Origin: Sediminicola sp037203765
Lineage (GTDB): Bacteria > Bacteroidota > Bacteroidia > Flavobacteriales > Flavobacteriaceae
Direction: 5' to 3'
Assembly: GCF_037203765.1 (NCBI RefSeq)
Contig: NZ_JBBCAS010000009.1
Span: forward strand, 1-64,000
Length of the DNA: 64,000 nt
Shown here: one piece after another, positions 37,158-45,613 of the stretch
How positions within the stretch are numbered: position 1 is the stretch's first letter
Layout: each line of letters opens with the position of its first letter
Notes under the pieces: generated by a model
Seen by the model: only the letters and a program-made list of their open reading frames with translations
Databases searched by the model: none
What the model was told of the DNA's origin: nothing
Made by a program: the position numbers and the translations under genes

Positions 37158-37281
37158 TATCGGAATACGAGTCCGGTTCAGGTTTTGGCGGAATGGTCAA
37201 TACTTTGTAAAAGAAGTATGCCGCAAAGAATACTACAATTCCTTGTGCTAAAAACATAACAATTAATGCTGACGTATTCAT
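37126..37281 (-). CDS. Small membrane subunit of the NSS transporter (MetS-like)
   Basis: 51 residues, too short for routine calling. One membrane helix (about 4-28, NTSALIVMFLAQGIVVFFAA) is followed by a Pro/Asp-rich acidic tail. Its ATG overlaps the stop of the NSS symporter gene as ATGA, so translation is probably coupled. In Corynebacterium glutamicum the NSS methionine/alanine importer MetP needs a small subunit MetS of this size and topology. Assignment rests on position, size and topology; sequence similarity is weak by eye. Confidence 0.7.
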   Translation of the reverse strand: MNTSALIVMFLAQGIVVFFAAYFFYKVLTIPPKPEPDSYSDNDDVEIRQEK

Positions 37282-39092
37282 AATGTGGCCCTCCCCTCTC
37301 TTCTGCGTTTGTTAAAAGCTAAATATACTAAAAATGAAATGAATGCGAACATGGCGAGCAACATGGCCCTACCTATGTTTTTATAAAAGACTTTATTGAC
37401 GAAAGAACCCTCGGCAATTACATCTCCCGGTTTGATCTGATCTCCAACTTTTACCACTGTTTTTTGATCATCCTTAAAGGTGTATGTCTTAAAATCTATA
37501 AACTTCTCCTCAAAAGATGTTTCTTTTACCTTATCGTACCGCTTTCTAGTATTTTCAAATGAGAATTTTACCTCTTGTGGGCCAACCTCCTCTACGGTTC
37601 CCACTGAAGATCCATCCCCATTGAATTTTTCGGCATAGTATTCATCTGCAAAGGAAGAACTGTTATAGGTATCCTTATGGAGGATGTTGTCTATCATATT
37701 GGGCACACTGGCCAAAAAGACCCAACCCAATAATACTGGGGTAATAAATTTAATCACAAACTTATAGGCTTTGGGAATTTTTATATCAGCACCTGTATTG
37801 ATCTCCTTCCACCCCTTGTCCATTCCAAAAATCCAAGCAAAAAGGATCACTTCAAAAAAGGCAAAAACCACCAAACTCACGGTTCCTCCCCAATAATCAT
37901 AATCATCAAACACTCCCTCTTGGTAGAAGAATACCGTTGGGAGTCCCAGCAACAAGGCCAAAGCTCCAAAAGTCCAAGCCCCTTTTTTCTGACCCCATCC
38001 AAATTCGTCCTTCATAAACCCGATCCATGGTGTACCCATGGCCAGGGAGCTGGTAATACCTGCAAAAAACAATAACCCAAACCACATCACCCCTGCGACA
38101 GCAGCCAAAATTGGCCCCCATTGCTGAAATAGATAGGGCATGGTCTGAAAAGCCATACCAAAACCTGCGTTGTTGATTACCCAATCCAGACCAAGATAAC
38201 CCGCTGCAATAGGAATAACGATAGCGCTTCCAAGCACTACCTCTACAAAGCCGTTCATAAATCCGGCCGAAACTGCATTTAGGGCAATATCATCCTTGCT
38301 TTTGACATAGGACGCATAGCAGTGAATGGTTCCCATACCTACCGATAGGGTGAAGAAGATCTGTCCGGCCGCCGCCAACCATACCTTGGGATCCAACAGG
38401 GTATCGTATTGTGGTGTCCATAAAAAATTCAACCCGTCCCATGCATTGGCATCTGGGAAAAGATCCGAGGCCCCACTGGTTCCAAGTGTATATCCCCGTA
38501 AAGCCAGAAATACGCCAAAAATGATCAAAAGCGGCATACCTATCTTGGCAACCTTTTCCACACCTCCCAACCCTTTGGAAAGGATATAGGTATTCAAAGC
38601 CAAACAAAGGACATAAAACACGATAGCTTCATAAGGGATACCCGTAGTACTTTGGGATACATCCACATAAGAATTGAAAAATCCGGCAACCTCCCCTTGA
38701 GACATCCCTCCAAAGGTCCCCATTACGGAATGGAACACATAAGATAAGGTCCAAGATTCTATATAGGCGTAGTAGGCCACAACGGCCAAATTGGTAAAAA
38801 TACCAAACACCCCGATATACTTTAGGACCCTGCCCTTGACCATGGAATCCAAAATGTAGGGTGTACTGTGGTTCCCAAATCTACCGCCATAGCGCCCCGA
38901 GGACCACTCGATGAACAAAAGGGGTATCCCCATTAAAATAAAACAAATTAAGTAAGGAATAATAAATGCCCCACCACCATTTTGAACGGCCTGGACCGGA
39001 AAACGCAAGAAGTTACCCAATCCTACGGCATTACCTGCCATAGCCAAAATGAGACCCATTCTGGAGCCCCAAGAATCTGAATTGTTTGCCAT
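37278..39092 (-). CDS. Sodium-dependent transporter, NSS (SNF) family
   Basis: 604 residues with twelve predicted membrane helices. The first-helix signature AMAGNAVGLGNFLRFPVQAVQNGGGAF is diagnostic for the Na+ and substrate sites of the LeuT fold. The substrate is likely an amino acid. Unusual feature: between the last two helices (about residues 490-575) is a hydrophilic insert. It contains VVKVGDQIKPGDVIAEG, a half-motif of biotinyl/lipoyl-like domains, and should face the periplasm. Followed by its small subunit. A TACTTTTG box lies 80 bp upstream. Confidence 0.9.
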   Translation of the reverse strand: MANNSDSWGSRMGLILAMAGNAVGLGNFLRFPVQAVQNGGGAFIIPYLICFILMGIPLLFIEWSSGRYGGRFGNHSTPYILDSMVKGRVLKYIGVFGIFTNLAVVAYYAYIESWTLSYVFHSVMGTFGGMSQGEVAGFFNSYVDVSQSTTGIPYEAIVFYVLCLALNTYILSKGLGGVEKVAKIGMPLLIIFGVFLALRGYTLGTSGASDLFPDANAWDGLNFLWTPQYDTLLDPKVWLAAAGQIFFTLSVGMGTIHCYASYVKSKDDIALNAVSAGFMNGFVEVVLGSAIVIPIAAGYLGLDWVINNAGFGMAFQTMPYLFQQWGPILAAVAGVMWFGLLFFAGITSSLAMGTPWIGFMKDEFGWGQKKGAWTFGALALLLGLPTVFFYQEGVFDDYDYWGGTVSLVVFAFFEVILFAWIFGMDKGWKEINTGADIKIPKAYKFVIKFITPVLLGWVFLASVPNMIDNILHKDTYNSSSFADEYYAEKFNGDGSSVGTVEEVGPQEVKFSFENTRKRYDKVKETSFEEKFIDFKTYTFKDDQKTVVKVGDQIKPGDVIAEGSFVNKVFYKNIGRAMLLAMFAFISFLVYLAFNKRRREGRATL

Positions 39093-39171
39093 GATATATC
39101 GGTTAAATTTTTAACCCATTTAACCGGCACGAAATATCGTAAAAAAAAGGACACATGAAAGGAAATAATTA

Positions 39172-39179
39172 CAAAAGTA
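39172..39179 (-). promoter_or_regulatory. -7 box before the NSS transporter gene
   Basis: TACTTTTG on the minus strand fits TAnnTTTG. No -33 element is at the usual distance. It lies just after the terminator of the AGCS gene. Confidence 0.35.
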
Positions 39180-39181
39180 AA

Positions 39182-39217
39182 TCCCGTTTAAATTGCCATA
39201 AAACAACTTAAACGGGA
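39182..39217 (-). terminator. Hairpin terminator of the AGCS symporter gene
   Basis: A 10-bp perfect stem TCCCGTTTAA/TTAAACGGGA lies 23 bp after the stop codon. The following minus strand is T-rich but not a clean T-run. Confidence 0.55.
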
Positions 39218-39240
39218 CCTATAACTTTTACTTGTTTGGC

Positions 39241-41307
39241 TTACTTAACTTCCTGCTTTTTAAACAGTTTGTTCGCCTTTAAATCTGACCAGTATTTGTT
39301 CAAATCACCTCTCACTTCTCCCGACATAATGTACAATCCAATGATATTAGGGAAGGACATTGCCAAGATCATCATATCGGAAAAATCCAATACGGCCCCC
39401 AAACTAACAGAAGCTCCGATCACCACGAATACCAAGAACAACATTTTATAGGCATATTCCGTTTTCTTGCTCTTACCGAACAAATAGGTCCAAGCCCTCA
39501 TGCCATAATAAGACCAGGAGATCATGGTAGAGAATGCAAAAAGGAATACTGCCAACGCCAGGACATATGGGAACCAGGATATTTGGCTTCCGAAAGCATC
39601 CGATGTCAATTGGGCACCCGCCATTCCTTCAACCTCATGCATCCCGGTAAAGATAAGTACCAAAGCCGTCAATGTACATACCACCACGGTATCGATAAAT
39701 GGCTCCAAAAGGGCCACAAAACCTTCCGAAGGAGGATGATTGGTCTTGGCTGTACTATGTGCAATGGCCGCAGATCCAACCCCTGCTTCATTGGAAAAGG
39801 CGGCACGTTGGAAACCTACAATCAAAACACCGATTACCCCTCCTTTTAATGCACTTGGACTAAAAGCACCATCCACGATCGCGGAGAATGCCGGTCCTAT
39901 ATTTTCAATGTTCATAATAATAACAGCCAAGGCTGCAACAATATAAACGGAGGCCATGATTGGCACAACCCTACCGGTAACTTTGGCAATACTGTTGATA
40001 CCACCAATAATCACCACACCAACCAAGACGGCAGTTATAACCCCAAACCAGAAGCCATTTCCTACCAAGGCCGGGAATTGACCTGATAATTGTTCAAAGG
40101 ACTGGTTGGCTTGGAACATATTACCTCCACCAAAGGAAGCACCTACAGCTAGAACTGCAAATACGCCGGCCAAAACCTTTCCAAATCCTTTCATATTTCT
40201 TTTTTCAAGACCGTATCTCAAATAGTTCATCGGTCCTCCAAATACCCTTCCATCGGGAAGAATATTTCTGTATTTGACCCCTAAGGTGCATTCCACAAAT
40301 TTTGAGGACATCCCCAAAAGACCACAAACGATCATCCAGAATGTAGCTCCGGCACCTCCTAAAGATACCGCAACACCCACACCTGCTATATTTCCCAATC
40401 CTACTGTTCCGGAAACCGCAGTTGCCAAGGCTTGGAAATGGGTCACTTGTCCAGGGGCATCAGGGTCATCGTATTTACCCTTGGCCAAATCCAGGGAATG
40501 ACCAAAACCTCTAATATTAATAAAGCCCATTCTAATGGTAAAGAACAAGGCCCCCAATACCAACCAGATCACAATAAATGGAATTCCTTTTTCTTGGGGA
40601 TCTCCATTAGGATGCCTTATTATTTCAGGACTATCATATTTGATGGAAGCCAAAAAATGTGCCCCTTGCTCAATAACATCCTCCTTGTTATTGGAATCGT
40701 AGATGACACCACCTTCCTTGACCAGGTATTTAAGACTACCATCTACCGGCGATGTTACTGTTTCCGTAATTCCATCATTTTTCGAAACCACAGCAATGGC
40801 GTCTCCTTTCTTAATTTTAGCTCCTTCCGGCTTCAACCACTCTTGAAGCACAAACTTATCGTTTACTTCTGGAGACCATCCCGGAGCCCCTACTCTTTTC
40901 ACATCCGCATATACTATGGGATCATAAATTCCTATAGCTGCAAAAGGATCCCAAAACAGTACCGATCCCAAGGCACTAACCGCAGGGGTCATGGCACCAT
41001 TGAATACTTCGGTGATTTCTTCGGTTGGAACTTTATATTCCTTGGTTACGGACAGACCGTTCGCATCCGTAATTGTCACATCATAAGTAAGACCTTCTAC
41101 CAATCCACTTGCTTTGTTCGAAGATAATGGAGTTTGTTGATTGCTCCATTTATAAGTATAAGGGGCCGTGCCTCCCTCTACCTCCAACTCAATAACACCA
41201 TCATTGATTCTTTTTGATGGGTTGATAAGTTTGTCTTTTACTGATAATTCTTGGGAAAAAACTGCTAGGGAAAGCAGCATAAAAATGGAAGATATATATT
41301 TCTTCAT
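39241..41307 (-). CDS. Alanine/glycine:cation symporter (AGCS) with added periplasmic domains
   Basis: 688 residues, about 200 longer than typical AGCS proteins. The added part starts with a signal peptide (1-19, ending FSQ), then an Ig-like SprB repeat (about 38-92, GGTAPYTYKWSN ... YDVTITDANG). A hydrophobic segment (105-131) and a lipoyl-like domain (about 145-222, EWLKPEGAKIKKGDAIAVVS, SPVDGSLKYLVKEGG) follow. The transporter proper begins near 241 and shows the family motif TAVSGTVGLGNIAGVGVAVSLGG. It imports alanine/glycine-type amino acids with Na+. The lipoyl-like domain lacks the modified Lys. Confidence 0.9.
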   Translation of the reverse strand: MKKYISSIFMLLSLAVFSQELSVKDKLINPSKRINDGVIELEVEGGTAPYTYKWSNQQTPLSSNKASGLVEGLTYDVTITDANGLSVTKEYKVPTEEITEVFNGAMTPAVSALGSVLFWDPFAAIGIYDPIVYADVKRVGAPGWSPEVNDKFVLQEWLKPEGAKIKKGDAIAVVSKNDGITETVTSPVDGSLKYLVKEGGVIYDSNNKEDVIEQGAHFLASIKYDSPEIIRHPNGDPQEKGIPFIVIWLVLGALFFTIRMGFINIRGFGHSLDLAKGKYDDPDAPGQVTHFQALATAVSGTVGLGNIAGVGVAVSLGGAGATFWMIVCGLLGMSSKFVECTLGVKYRNILPDGRVFGGPMNYLRYGLEKRNMKGFGKVLAGVFAVLAVGASFGGGNMFQANQSFEQLSGQFPALVGNGFWFGVITAVLVGVVIIGGINSIAKVTGRVVPIMASVYIVAALAVIIMNIENIGPAFSAIVDGAFSPSALKGGVIGVLIVGFQRAAFSNEAGVGSAAIAHSTAKTNHPPSEGFVALLEPFIDTVVVCTLTALVLIFTGMHEVEGMAGAQLTSDAFGSQISWFPYVLALAVFLFAFSTMISWSYYGMRAWTYLFGKSKKTEYAYKMLFLVFVVIGASVSLGAVLDFSDMMILAMSFPNIIGLYIMSGEVRGDLNKYWSDLKANKLFKKQEVK

Positions 41308-41394
41308 AAGAAATTTATGTTGGTGTGATTTTTATTAACGCTCGGCAATATCTTAAAAAAAAACTTCGGAATCAAGAAATCAATTGAAATATCA

Positions 41395-42402
41395 TCAGTC
41401 AATATGGAACATTTCGTTCAATTTCTTAATTTGTTCTGGTCTACCCAATACAATTACTTTACTTTTGGGTTGCATCTGTAAATCTGCTTCAGGATTGATG
41501 ATATAATTTCCATTGGGCTCAATGTACCCAATTATAGTACATCCTGTCTTTTTTCTTAAGTCCAAATCCCTTAAGGAATTACAATTCACATCATTGGTAA
41601 AATCCTCTATGGCGACCTCCTCCAAATTTGTGGTGTGCTCACCCTCCATGGATAATTTGTCCATAAATGTGATCAGATCGGGCATTACGACCAGAGATGC
41701 CATATGATCCCCTCCAATTTTGTCTGGCATGATCACCTTGTTCGCACCAGCCAATTCCAATTTTTTTTGGGAGGTGACCAGGGAAGCACGACTGATTATG
41801 AACAGCCCTTTATTCAGCTGTCTTGCCGAGAGCACTACAAAGAGGTTTGCCGCATCATCGGGCATGGCGGCAATTAGATATTGTGCCCTTTCCACTCCCG
41901 CTTCTTTCAATACCTCATCATCTATGGCGTCCCCTTCCACAAATAAGAAATCATTCTCGTATTTTTCTATGACCTCCTTATCCCTCTCAACCACCACAAA
42001 TGGCCTTTTGTAAGCACTAAGGCGTTCTACGGCCTGCATACCGTTCCTACCAAACCCACAAACAATGACATGGTTGGACAAACTATTGATTTTTTGTTTC
42101 ACTTTTTTCTTTTTTAAAAGTTGAAGGGAGTTTCTTCCCAATATATATTCAGTAATTACGGAGATGGCAAAAGCAAAAATGAAGACACTGGCAATGATCA
42201 AAAAAACGGTAAAAATCTTGGCTACGGTATCCAAAGGTTTTACTTCGGAAAAACCCACCGTAGTAACCGTTATAACGGTCATATAAAATGCATCCAACCA
42301 ATTGTAATCCGATAAATACCTATAGCCCAAAACCCCAATGAACAGCACACTGATCACCATTATTAAGGCCAGGTATATTTTTGAACGAAAAAGTTTTATC
42401 AT
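41395..42402 (-). CDS. Potassium channel with RCK (TrkA-N/TrkA-C) domains
   Basis: 335 residues. Two membrane helices (about 8-27 and 62-85) flank a pore with the selectivity filter TVTTVGFS. Then come an RCK domain with the nucleotide-binding Rossmann motif VIVCGFGRNGMQAVE and an Asp/Glu-rich end of strand 2 (VVVERD), and a TrkA-C domain (about 255-335). A ligand-gated K+ channel of the MthK/Kch type in the inner membrane. Last gene of a tight operon, 2 bp after the PspC gene. Confidence 0.9.
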   Translation of the reverse strand: MIKLFRSKIYLALIMVISVLFIGVLGYRYLSDYNWLDAFYMTVITVTTVGFSEVKPLDTVAKIFTVFLIIASVFIFAFAISVITEYILGRNSLQLLKKKKVKQKINSLSNHVIVCGFGRNGMQAVERLSAYKRPFVVVERDKEVIEKYENDFLFVEGDAIDDEVLKEAGVERAQYLIAAMPDDAANLFVVLSARQLNKGLFIISRASLVTSQKKLELAGANKVIMPDKIGGDHMASLVVMPDLITFMDKLSMEGEHTTNLEEVAIEDFTNDVNCNSLRDLDLRKKTGCTIIGYIEPNGNYIINPEADLQMQPKSKVIVLGRPEQIKKLNEMFHID

Positions 42403-42404
42403 AG

Positions 42405-42632
42405 CTATAGATCAAATACCGAGGTACGTTTGGTATATAACAAGTCCTTTATTTTAAGCCAAAAAGCAAGAAAAAGATACACAGCAAATCCGAAACCCAA
42501 GGTCACAAATGTCAAATAAATAAAGGTTGTCCTCACAACACGGGCCCTAATTCCCAAGCGTTCCGCAATGCGCCTACATACCTCAAATCCTCTTTTTTGA
42601 AGATAGTACAATAAACGATAGAAAGAATCCAT
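42405..42632 (-). CDS. PspC domain membrane protein
   Basis: 75 residues. Resembles the PspC domain: a soluble start with VCRRIAERLGIRARVVRTTF, then one hydrophobic helix (LTFVTLGFGFAVYLFLAFWL) and a basic end. PspC proteins of the phage-shock family sense membrane stress; in Bacteroidota their role is not known. 9 bp after DUF2851. Confidence 0.75.
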   Translation of the reverse strand: MDSFYRLLYYLQKRGFEVCRRIAERLGIRARVVRTTFIYLTFVTLGFGFAVYLFLAFWLKIKDLLYTKRTSVFDL

Positions 42633-42641
42633 TGGATAAAA

Positions 42642-43925
42642 TTAATTATTTCTACCCAATATACTAATACCTACGGGACATTGAAGACATTTATTTTTGG
42701 AACAGTACCCATTGTACAATTGCAAAAGCCCTTGACTCTCCAAACCACTTTCACAGCGCACGCCAAGATCACCATAATTGGAAATGATGGAATTTTGTTC
42801 TGGTTTCAGGCCAAAGGCCAACTTTACAATACCATCGGAACCGTCCCTTCCCTGTGTGCGCAGGTAACAAAACTTTAAGGGCAATATCACATTGATAATC
42901 AGCAATTCCACAAAAGATCTCGATAATTTCTTTCGCTGCTTTTTGGATACTTTTCCAAAAGTAAAGTGTGTATCCCAATAAGGAGAGGCGGAAACATGGA
43001 ACAGTTCATCAATGTCATCCAAAGTTTCTGCTGCCATCAGCTTTCGGAACAAATGTTCCTGACTCCCATATAATGAAGCTAATTGGGAAAGTCTGATGGT
43101 TGGAAAATTATGAGGCCTTAACCTGAAAAAATCCGGTTTTATATAGGAGACACCAGACAAACCATATTTGGCACAAAGATATCCGTAGTTCTTTTTAAGG
43201 GTCACATAATGATTGTCCAATATGGAATCGTCCTCCAAGAGCCCAGCAACTCCAAGGAACAGGCCTTCCAATCCATCTATATCCCTGTTCATTTTCCTTA
43301 TGATGGCAAAAGGTATGGCTTTCCCCAATTCAAAGAACGCCTCCCCATTGACCTTGGTCCCAAAACTTTTCAAGAGCAATAAAAAAAAAACCTGTTCCCA
43401 ATCATGCTTGTGCTCTTCAAGGATTTTATCTATAAAGGCCGAACGTGACTCGAGGCGTTCAACGTAAAGTCGTTCCAACCAGTTTTGAAATTTAAAACCG
43501 TCAAATTCTTTGATATACCCATTACAATTTATGGAAGAATCCCGCTGCTTTGAAAACAATTCAGAATAGCCGCCCAACAAGGACTGTGAAACTATATTTT
43601 TTAATTCCAGCGTTGGTATCCGGCTATTATCACTTCTAAAAATACTGGCATCGTCTTCCCAAACCACATGAAGGATAACCGTATTGTACTTCTCATCTGA
43701 TTCGTGATGATGGACGTACCAATCGGAGGATCGCAGGTGCATTTCCACATTCCCCGCCCATAATTGATCCCCAATTTTTATTTTGGCATTGAAAAAATCG
43801 GGACCGGCCAACTGATTGTGCCTGCCATAATCCTCTACAATAAGAATTTCACCTTCAACCGTTCTCAAAGATTGATATGGCAATTTCTTGTATTTCCAGA
43901 TGTAATGCAACAGATCTTCGCGCAT
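42642..43925 (-). CDS. DUF2851 family protein
   Basis: 427 residues from the ATG at 43925 (MREDLLHYIWKYKK). A TTG at 43952 would put the start inside the rhodanese terminator. Family motifs seen: AGPDFFNAKIKIGDQLWAGN, VEMHLRSSDWYVHHH, and a C-terminal Cys cluster CSKNKCLQCPVG that could bind metal. Function unknown; the family is nearly confined to Bacteroidota. First gene of the DUF2851-PspC-K+ channel operon. Confidence 0.88.
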   Translation of the reverse strand: MREDLLHYIWKYKKLPYQSLRTVEGEILIVEDYGRHNQLAGPDFFNAKIKIGDQLWAGNVEMHLRSSDWYVHHHESDEKYNTVILHVVWEDDASIFRSDNSRIPTLELKNIVSQSLLGGYSELFSKQRDSSINCNGYIKEFDGFKFQNWLERLYVERLESRSAFIDKILEEHKHDWEQVFFLLLLKSFGTKVNGEAFFELGKAIPFAIIRKMNRDIDGLEGLFLGVAGLLEDDSILDNHYVTLKKNYGYLCAKYGLSGVSYIKPDFFRLRPHNFPTIRLSQLASLYGSQEHLFRKLMAAETLDDIDELFHVSASPYWDTHFTFGKVSKKQRKKLSRSFVELLIINVILPLKFCYLRTQGRDGSDGIVKLAFGLKPEQNSIISNYGDLGVRCESGLESQGLLQLYNGYCSKNKCLQCPVGISILGRNN

Positions 43926-43936
43926 TCTCCTAAGAT

Positions 43937-43984
43937 AAAAAAATCCTGTCAAATGCAGAAAAATATCTACATCTGACAGGATTT
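43937..43984 (-). terminator. Terminator after the rhodanese gene
   Basis: An 11-bp stem AAATCCTGTCA/TGACAGGATTT is followed on the minus strand by a T-run. It lies directly before the DUF2851 start, leaving little room for a separate promoter. Confidence 0.75.
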
Positions 43985-44003
43985 TTGTATGTGGGAGAAG
44001 ACC

Positions 44004-44315
44004 TTAATCTACGACTTCACCTTCCCATTTCATAAAACCACCTTCAAGATTGTAGGCGTTATTAAAGCCTGCTTTGTTCATGATCGCACATGCCTGTCCG
44101 CTTCTGTTGCCAGACCTGCAGTACACATAGTAATTTTTGGATTTGTCCAATTTCTCCAATTCCTCCAAAAATTCCTGTCCCAAATAAATATCAATATTGG
44201 TTGAACCGGGAATAAACCCTTCCTCTACCTCCTCAGGGGTACGCACATCCAATATAAAAGCATTATCGTCTTGTTCTAACTGAGAACTCCACTCTTCTTG
44301 TGATAAATTTGCCAT
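44004..44315 (-). CDS. Rhodanese-like domain protein
   Basis: 103 residues from the ATG at 44315; an in-frame TTG at 44336 is less likely. A single rhodanese domain with FILDVRTPEEVEEGFIPGST and the active-site loop YCRSGNRSG (catalytic Cys present). Likely a cytoplasmic sulfurtransferase; acceptor unknown. A TATTTTTG box at 44341-44334 could be its promoter. Confidence 0.88.
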   Translation of the reverse strand: MANLSQEEWSSQLEQDDNAFILDVRTPEEVEEGFIPGSTNIDIYLGQEFLEELEKLDKSKNYYVYCRSGNRSGQACAIMNKAGFNNAYNLEGGFMKWEGEVVD

Positions 44316-44443
44316 TCTTTCAATTTTAAGATCCAAAAATAAGGCTTTTCCCGTAATAATTGACTAACACCCACTGTTCAATTACCAAATAACTTTTAAC
44401 AAAACATTATAGCAGCCCCTATAGCAAAACCGAAAAATCGCAT

Positions 44444-44451
44444 TACATTTG
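44444..44451 (+). promoter_or_regulatory. -7 box of the marR operon
   Basis: TACATTTG fits TAnnTTTG perfectly, 22 bp before the marR ATG. No -33 TTG is at the usual distance. Confidence 0.5.
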
Positions 44452-44461
44452 TATAGACAAT

Positions 44462-44474
44462 TGTTGTAACAACA
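44462..44474 (+). promoter_or_regulatory. Candidate MarR operator
   Basis: Perfect palindrome TGTTGT-A-ACAACA between the -7 box and the marR start codon, overlapping its first base. The position would suit autorepression. Confidence 0.5.
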
Positions 44475-44920
44475 TGAATGTAGAAGAAATCATAAAAACC
44501 GATAAACAGATTCCGCTGGAAAGCAGGACGCTAATTCATTTGAGTTTGGTAGAAAACAAAATCAATGAAATTATTTCCTCGGCTCTAAAACCGTTTGAAG
44601 TTTCCTTACAACAGTTCAATGTGTTACGCATCCTGAGGGGACAAAAAGGCAAGCCTGCCAACTTATCCACTTTAAATGAAAGAATGGTCACCAAGATGAG
44701 CAATACCACAAGATTGGTAGATAAGCTGATTGCCAAAGGCTATGTGGACCGCGTAATATGTGAAAGCAACAGACGTAAGGTGGAGATCAATATCACTGAT
44801 TCGGGCCAAAAGGCTTTATTGGAAATGGATAAGGCCATGAAACAATCCGAATTGGAAGTGGTAAAAAATTTCACCGAGGAAGATCTGAAAGCACTGAACA
44901 ACCTATTGGATAAATTTTAA
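44474..44920 (+). CDS. MarR family transcriptional regulator
   Basis: 148 residues. Winged helix-turn-helix core (about 40-115) with FNVLRILRGQKGKPANLSTL, NTTRLVDKLIAKGYVDRV and the wing CESNRRKVEINITDSG. Probably represses its own operon (nitroreductase and YceI) through the palindrome before its start. The ligand is unknown. 17 bp before the nitroreductase gene. Confidence 0.9.
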   Translation: MNVEEIIKTDKQIPLESRTLIHLSLVENKINEIISSALKPFEVSLQQFNVLRILRGQKGKPANLSTLNERMVTKMSNTTRLVDKLIAKGYVDRVICESNRRKVEINITDSGQKALLEMDKAMKQSELEVVKNFTEEDLKALNNLLDKF

Positions 44921-44937
44921 TATTAAATAAATAATTT

Positions 44938-45570
44938 ATGAGTACCTATATAGATAGTCTTAATTGGCGGTATGCCACAAAAAAATTCGATAACACCAAA
45001 AAAGTTTCCCAAGAAGACCTTAATTCCCTATTGGAAGCGACTACTTTATCCGCTTCTTCCTTCGGATTACAACCCTACAAAATAGTTGTTGTAGAGGATG
45101 AAGCGGTCAGGGCCAAGTTAAAGCCGCACGCCTGGGACCAATCGCAGATTACGGACGCCTCCCACTTGATAGTACTTGCCAACCAAAATTCCTTTGGCGA
45201 GGAATTGGTGGAGGAGTATGTGGAAAATGTGAGCGAAACCAGGGGAATCCCTGCAGAAGGGCTCCAAGGTTATGCCGATTTCATGAAATCGAAATTGGTA
45301 CCTCTTGCTGAGGATGCGAAAGCAGTCTGGACAGCTAAGCAAACCTATATTGCTTTGGGCAACCTATTGTCTGCGGCGGCTATCCATAAAATTGATTCCT
45401 GCCCAATGGAAGGCTTCGACGCTGAAAAATTCAATGAAATCCTGGGATTAACGGAACAAGGACTAAATACAGCTGTTTTGGTAGCCGTAGGATACCGTTC
45501 GGAAGCAGATGAAACTCAGCATTATAAAAAGGTACGTAAGTCCAAAGAGGATTTAATTACACATATTTAA
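44938..45570 (+). CDS. Nitroreductase family NAD(P)H-dependent oxidoreductase
   Basis: 210 residues, normal for NfsB-like enzymes. FMN-binding starts with RYATKKFDNTKKVS and SASSFGLQPYKIVVVED. The middle carries QTYIALGNLLSAAAI and the C-terminal GYRSEADETQHYKKVR. It reduces quinones or nitro compounds; the natural substrate is unknown. Second gene of the marR operon. Confidence 0.9.
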   Translation: MSTYIDSLNWRYATKKFDNTKKVSQEDLNSLLEATTLSASSFGLQPYKIVVVEDEAVRAKLKPHAWDQSQITDASHLIVLANQNSFGEELVEEYVENVSETRGIPAEGLQGYADFMKSKLVPLAEDAKAVWTAKQTYIALGNLLSAAAIHKIDSCPMEGFDAEKFNEILGLTEQGLNTAVLVAVGYRSEADETQHYKKVRKSKEDLITHI

Positions 45571-45613
45571 ACAACAATAGAAACAACAGAAATTCAATTT
45601 AAAATCAAAAACC

